A stretch of DNA of 64,000 nucleotides from Gnetum montanum. Lineage: Eukaryota; Streptophyta; Gnetopsida; Gnetales; Gnetaceae. Position numbers and translations under genes: made by a program. Shown piece after piece: positions 60,766-64,000 of the stretch. Numbering within the stretch: the first letter of the stretch is position 1; every line of letters begins with the position of its first letter. The notes below the pieces were generated by a model. That model did no database searches and had not been told where the DNA came from. It saw only the letters and a list, made by a program, of their open reading frames with translations. The stretch is taken from contig MNCI01008413.1 in assembly GCA_015680685.1 (NCBI GenBank), forward strand, positions 1 through 64,000, given 5' to 3'.

Positions 60766-62100
60766 TGGTCTGACGATAATCCACCATCATGCATGTACAC
60801 ATAATCTAAAATTACCAAAGAATATAGAACGATACCCATTAGCTCATTCAACTCTCTGTTTATTAGCAGGAGCAAGCCTGATGGATTGCCAGCATTTAAC
60901 CGCACCGTTAATCATTGAAGGACCATCTGGAAAAATTTCAAGAGATATTAACATAAACCTTATCCACTTAAGTTCATCAACGGATGATGTAATCATTGCC
61001 TCAACACCGCAAATAATAGACAACTACAAAGACATGACAAAATCCCCCGACATAGAAGCCGAAAATATCACCGAAGACCCGTTGACCGAAACCCCCATAA
61101 CCATGCCCGATGGGGAAATTAAAATACTAAAATTAAGCACATTACTCAAACCACAACTAGCCAAAAACATTGAAGATGTGCTTAGGGATAACATGAAAGC
61201 ATTCACTTGGTCTTATACGAACATGCCCGAATTAGATCCTCGAATTGTCCAACACAACATTATCCTTGATCCAAAATTAAGACCAGTAAAACAAAAGGCA
61301 TGAAAGGTTAAACCCGAAGTGGCATTGGAAATTCATAATGGGATCACCAAACTTTATCAGGCTAGCTTCATTCAAGCTATTGATTTTGCCAAGTGGGTAT
61401 CCAACATGGTCATTGTTCCGAAAAAGAACGGAAGTATTCGCTTATGCATTGACTTCCGGGATTTAAATGTTGCAACCATAAAAGATGATTTTCCTCTACC
61501 CAGCCTCGACCAACTTGTTGATTCGACTGCTGGGCATGCACTATTATCTTTTATGGACGACTTCTTGGGATACAATCAAATACGCATCAATCCAGAGCAT
61601 CAGCTTCGGACAACCTTTATGACACCATGGGAAACCTTTTGTTACACAATGATGTCCTTCGGTCTCAAAAATGCTAGGGCCACATATCAAAGAGCAATGA
61701 CATTCATCTTTAGCGATTACATGTTACACTCGCTCAATGACTATGTAGACGACATTCTGGTTAAGTCAAAAACATCATAACAACATATACAAGACCTTGA
61801 CCTGGTATTAAAATGTTGTTTAAAGTATGAATTGAGACACAACCCCAAAAAATGTGTCTTTGGCATCAAGACAGGAAAAATGCTTGGATTTATAGCCTCA
61901 GAAGCGGGGATACGAGTAGACCCCGATAAGGTTAAGGCTATAACAAACCTAAAACCACCAGGCAACCTTACCGAACTTCGAGGTCTACAGGGTAGATTAC
62001 AGTTTATCAGGTGCTTCATAGAAAAATTGACAGACAAACTAAAGCCTATGAACCACTTGTTATGTAAGAACGTCCATTTCGTATGGACTCCACAGTGTTA
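60758..62100 (+). pseudogene. T-d reverse transcriptase
   Basis: A pre-RT segment (60758-61302, ending in a PELDPRIVQHNI block) leads into RT. Visible blocks: SNMVIVPKKNGSIRLCIDFRD, DDFPLPSLDQLVD, LSFMDDFLGYNQI (D in motif A), MSFGLKNARATYQRAM and NDYVDDILVKSK (YVDD). After a TAA comes NPKKCVFGIKTGKMLGFIASEAG and a GLQGRLQFIRCFI thumb region. Catalytic aspartates are intact; stops at 61303 and near 61778 break the frame. The frame begins right after the boundary repeats with no sequence linking it to PR, so a sense mRNA would need splicing or another device to join them. Confidence 0.85.
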
Positions 62101-62505
62101 AGAATCATTCGATAACATTAAAATGGCACTTGCTCGATTACCCATGGTTTATCCACCTGAAAACGATAAACCATTTTACATCTACCTCACTACTTCAGAT
62201 TCGTCAGTCGCGTCTATGCTTTGAAAGAAACAAGATGACGGAACCGAAGTCCATGTATATTACTTAAGCCATGCATTAGTTGCCCACGAGAAAAAGTATA
62301 ACGATGTGGAGAGGTCCTATTTAGCTTTGGTCTTTTCTTTGAGAAAATGGCAACATTACCTCTTCCGTAACTAAGTTAATATAATTTGCAAGGATAATGT
62401 GTTCAGGGCCATCACAGGAAACATTTACGAAATGAGTCGAATAGCCCGTTGGAAAGCCATGATAGCTAAGTTTGACCTACACTACATAGCGTAATCATCA
62501 GTTAA
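62101..62505 (+). pseudogene. T-d RT-linked RNase H
   Basis: KPFYIYLTTSDSSVASML, DDGTEVHVYYLSHALVAHEKKY, ERSYLALVFSLRKWQHYL and VNIICKDNVFRAITG show the Ty3/gypsy RNase H pattern, with two or three stops at expected Q/W codons. Confidence 0.8.
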
Positions 62506-62509
62506 AGGT

Positions 62510-63215
62510 CAATCCATAGCAAGTCAAATGGCCACGTCACCAATGCATGATCAAGCGATAATAGAGCTAGAGTTCTCAGATGAGAATATAAGCGCAATAG
62601 ACATAGTGCCCAACAACTTCGATGCCATTCTAAACTTTCATGGAGCATCCACCTCTTGAGGGGGAGGTGCAGCCGCTGTCATCACCTATCCCTCCAGGGA
62701 GATCCGACCCTTTACTTATCGTTTCAACTTTCATTGTACAAACAACATAGTAGAGTACGAAGGTCTCCTTAGAGGTCTCGCAGCAACAATGGCTTTAGAC
62801 ATCACACGGCTTGTAGTCAAAGGAGTCTCACAGCTGGTCATAAACCAGGTCACAGATGTCTATACATGTAAAGCCCAAAATTTACAACCATACTTCGACC
62901 TGGAAAAACACCTAACGAGGCGATTCGAAAACATCGATGTGCAACACATCTCTAGAAATGACAATACCATCGCAGACGCACTAGCCACCTTGGCATTAAA
63001 CGTATCACCTGACATGTTCCACACGTTGCCAAGCTCCATAACCAGTTGTGCCGAACCAATAACCGATACTCTTGACACGCTGCCGATCGCATCTGTTAGT
63101 ACGATGTGCGTGATAGAATGGTATGATGATAGAAAAGAATACCTTCCACGTGGTGAAACACCACGATATCTAACAAATGCTCAAAATGATGCACTACAAA
63201 AATGTTCTAAGTAGT
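62510..63215 (+). pseudogene. T-d archaeal-type RNase H (aRNH)
   Basis: LNFHGASTS replaces the usual FDGAS, and VKGVSQLVINQV replaces GDSxLV, so two catalytic aspartates are lost. NNIVEYEGLLRGLAA and NTIADALATLAL keep the Glu and the last Asp. The linker to integrase follows in an open frame (62789-63214). Confidence 0.8.
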
Positions 63216-64000
63216 ATACCCTAGTAGGGGACACGTTATGTCATAGATCCTATGAAGGCATATTGCTAACATGCATCAATAGTACCGATGCCCAAACCAT
63301 TGTTGAACAAGTACACGATGGACTGTGCGGAGGACACATAGCGCCAAAAGCCATGGCAACAAATATAAGACGCTTAGGCTACTATTGGCCACACATGGAA
63401 TACGACTGTCTCTCCAAGGTCAAAACATGTAGCGCTTGTCAAAAACATAGCAATCTAATACATGTCCCACCAAATGAGTTGCATACAGCGCAAATCATGT
63501 GGCCCTTTCAAAAGTGGGGATTAGACCTTATCGGCTCGATAACATCCTCATCTTCTGTAGGGCATAGTTTTATCATAACTGCAACTGAATATTTCACGAA
63601 GTGGGTAGAAGCTGCTCCCCTTTGAAAAACTACATCTAAACATGGATGCAATTTCATTCTCGAAAACATTGTAATCCTCTTTGGCATTCCCATGACAATC
63701 ATCACTGACAATGGGCCACAATTTAGCAGTGCCGAGACCAAAACCTTTTGTGAAAGTCTAGGGATCAAACACTCGTTTTCATCCCCTTACTATCCTCAGA
63801 GCAATGGGCAAGTAGAGGCGACAAACAAAATGATTATTACAATACTCAAAAAGATGCTCACCCAAAGCAAGCAAAGATGGCATGAACAATTGATATACGC
63901 ATTGTGGGCATATCGTACTACACATCGAACTTCAACAGGTAAAACACCATATAGTCTTGTTTATGGTTTAGAAGCTATTTTACCTTTGGAATTACAGGTA
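63216..64000 (+). pseudogene. T-d integrase, cut by window end
   Basis: HHCC zinc region VHDGLCGGHIAPKAM...YYWPHMEYDCLSKVKTCSACQ. Core: WGLDLIGSIT (D), IITDNGPQFSSAETK (D) and YYPQSNGQVEATNK (E). The D,D,E triad is intact. One TGA at about 63625 interrupts. The frame runs out of the window within the post-core VYGLEAILPLELQV block. Confidence 0.85.

Larger units (their letters stand above)
49183..64000 (+). mobile_element. T-d, Tat-clade LTR retrotransposon, 3' end off window
   Basis: 5' LTR (49183-50401), PBS, leader, gag, PR, antisense AIG (60222-55650, minus), then RT, RNH, aRNH and part of INT. Inserted in the protease of T-c. It has the fewest stops of the four Tat-like copies and very high similarity to T-c gag, so it is probably among the younger ones. 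The 3' LTR is beyond the window. Confidence 0.85.

Overview
This window looks like intergenic DNA from a large, repeat-rich plant nuclear genome. A gymnosperm-like genome is my guess, but the species cannot be fixed from the sequence. I find no intact host gene, rRNA, tRNA or CRISPR array. Almost everything is decayed, nested Ty3/gypsy LTR retrotransposon. The evidence is retrotransposon gag, protease (PR), reverse transcriptase (RT), RNase H (RNH), a second archaeal-type RNase H (aRNH) and integrase (INT), together with LTRs, primer binding sites (PBS) and TATA boxes. RT-RNH-aRNH-INT with a C-H-H-C gag knuckle points to the plant Tat clade. Most in-frame stops look like C-to-T or G-to-A transitions (CAG to TAG, TGG to TGA, CGA to TGA), as expected of old, methylated DNA.

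Layout. 1-3.5 kb: element E0 on the minus strand (gag, leader, PBS, LTR). 4.2-7.4 kb: a spliced-looking gene of unknown function (gene Z) on the plus strand. 7.5-15.8 kb, continuing at 34.27-36.3 kb: Tat-like element T-a (LTR-like region, gag, PR on plus; a large intron-bearing gene on minus). 15,843-34,265: element T-b, about 18.4 kb, minus strand, both LTRs and a target-site duplication, inserted into the minus-strand gene of T-a. 36.5-40.1 kb: fragment X of another Ty3/gypsy lineage, with aRNH upstream of RT. 40.3-41.0 kb: an LTR fragment related to the E0 LTR. 41.2-43.9 kb: a second copy of gene Z, minus strand. 43,870-49,182: Tat-like element T-c (LTR, leader, gag, start of PR), interrupted by T-d. 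49,183 to the window end: Tat-like element T-d (LTR, leader, gag, PR, antisense gene, RT, RNH, aRNH, start of INT).

The main discovery is shared by T-a, T-b and T-d. Each has the order gag-PR, then a gene on the OPPOSITE strand, then (where present) RT-RNH-aRNH-INT. In T-d this antisense gene (called AIG here) reads as eight exons. Six of seven junctions keep the frame with good GT/AG sites, and exon lengths are nearly matched in T-a. A TATA box lies upstream in T-b and T-d. Exon 2 encodes a divergent FCP1/NIF-like (HAD-superfamily) phosphatase domain that has lost its catalytic aspartates in all three copies. Exon 4 encodes a conserved domain I do not recognise, and the C-terminal part is acidic and coiled-coil-like. 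Because AIG is antisense to the genomic RNA, its introns would not be spliced during retrotransposition. That explains how an intron-bearing gene can travel in a retroelement.

Arrays of short TTTAA-containing repeats mark the module boundaries, clearest in T-b and T-d. LTRs and AIG 5' regions of the same element carry the same kind of palindromic motif (GCGTATACGC in T-c/T-d, CTATGCTACGTAGCATAG in T-b). All positions are read by eye; splice sites and LTR ends are predictions.
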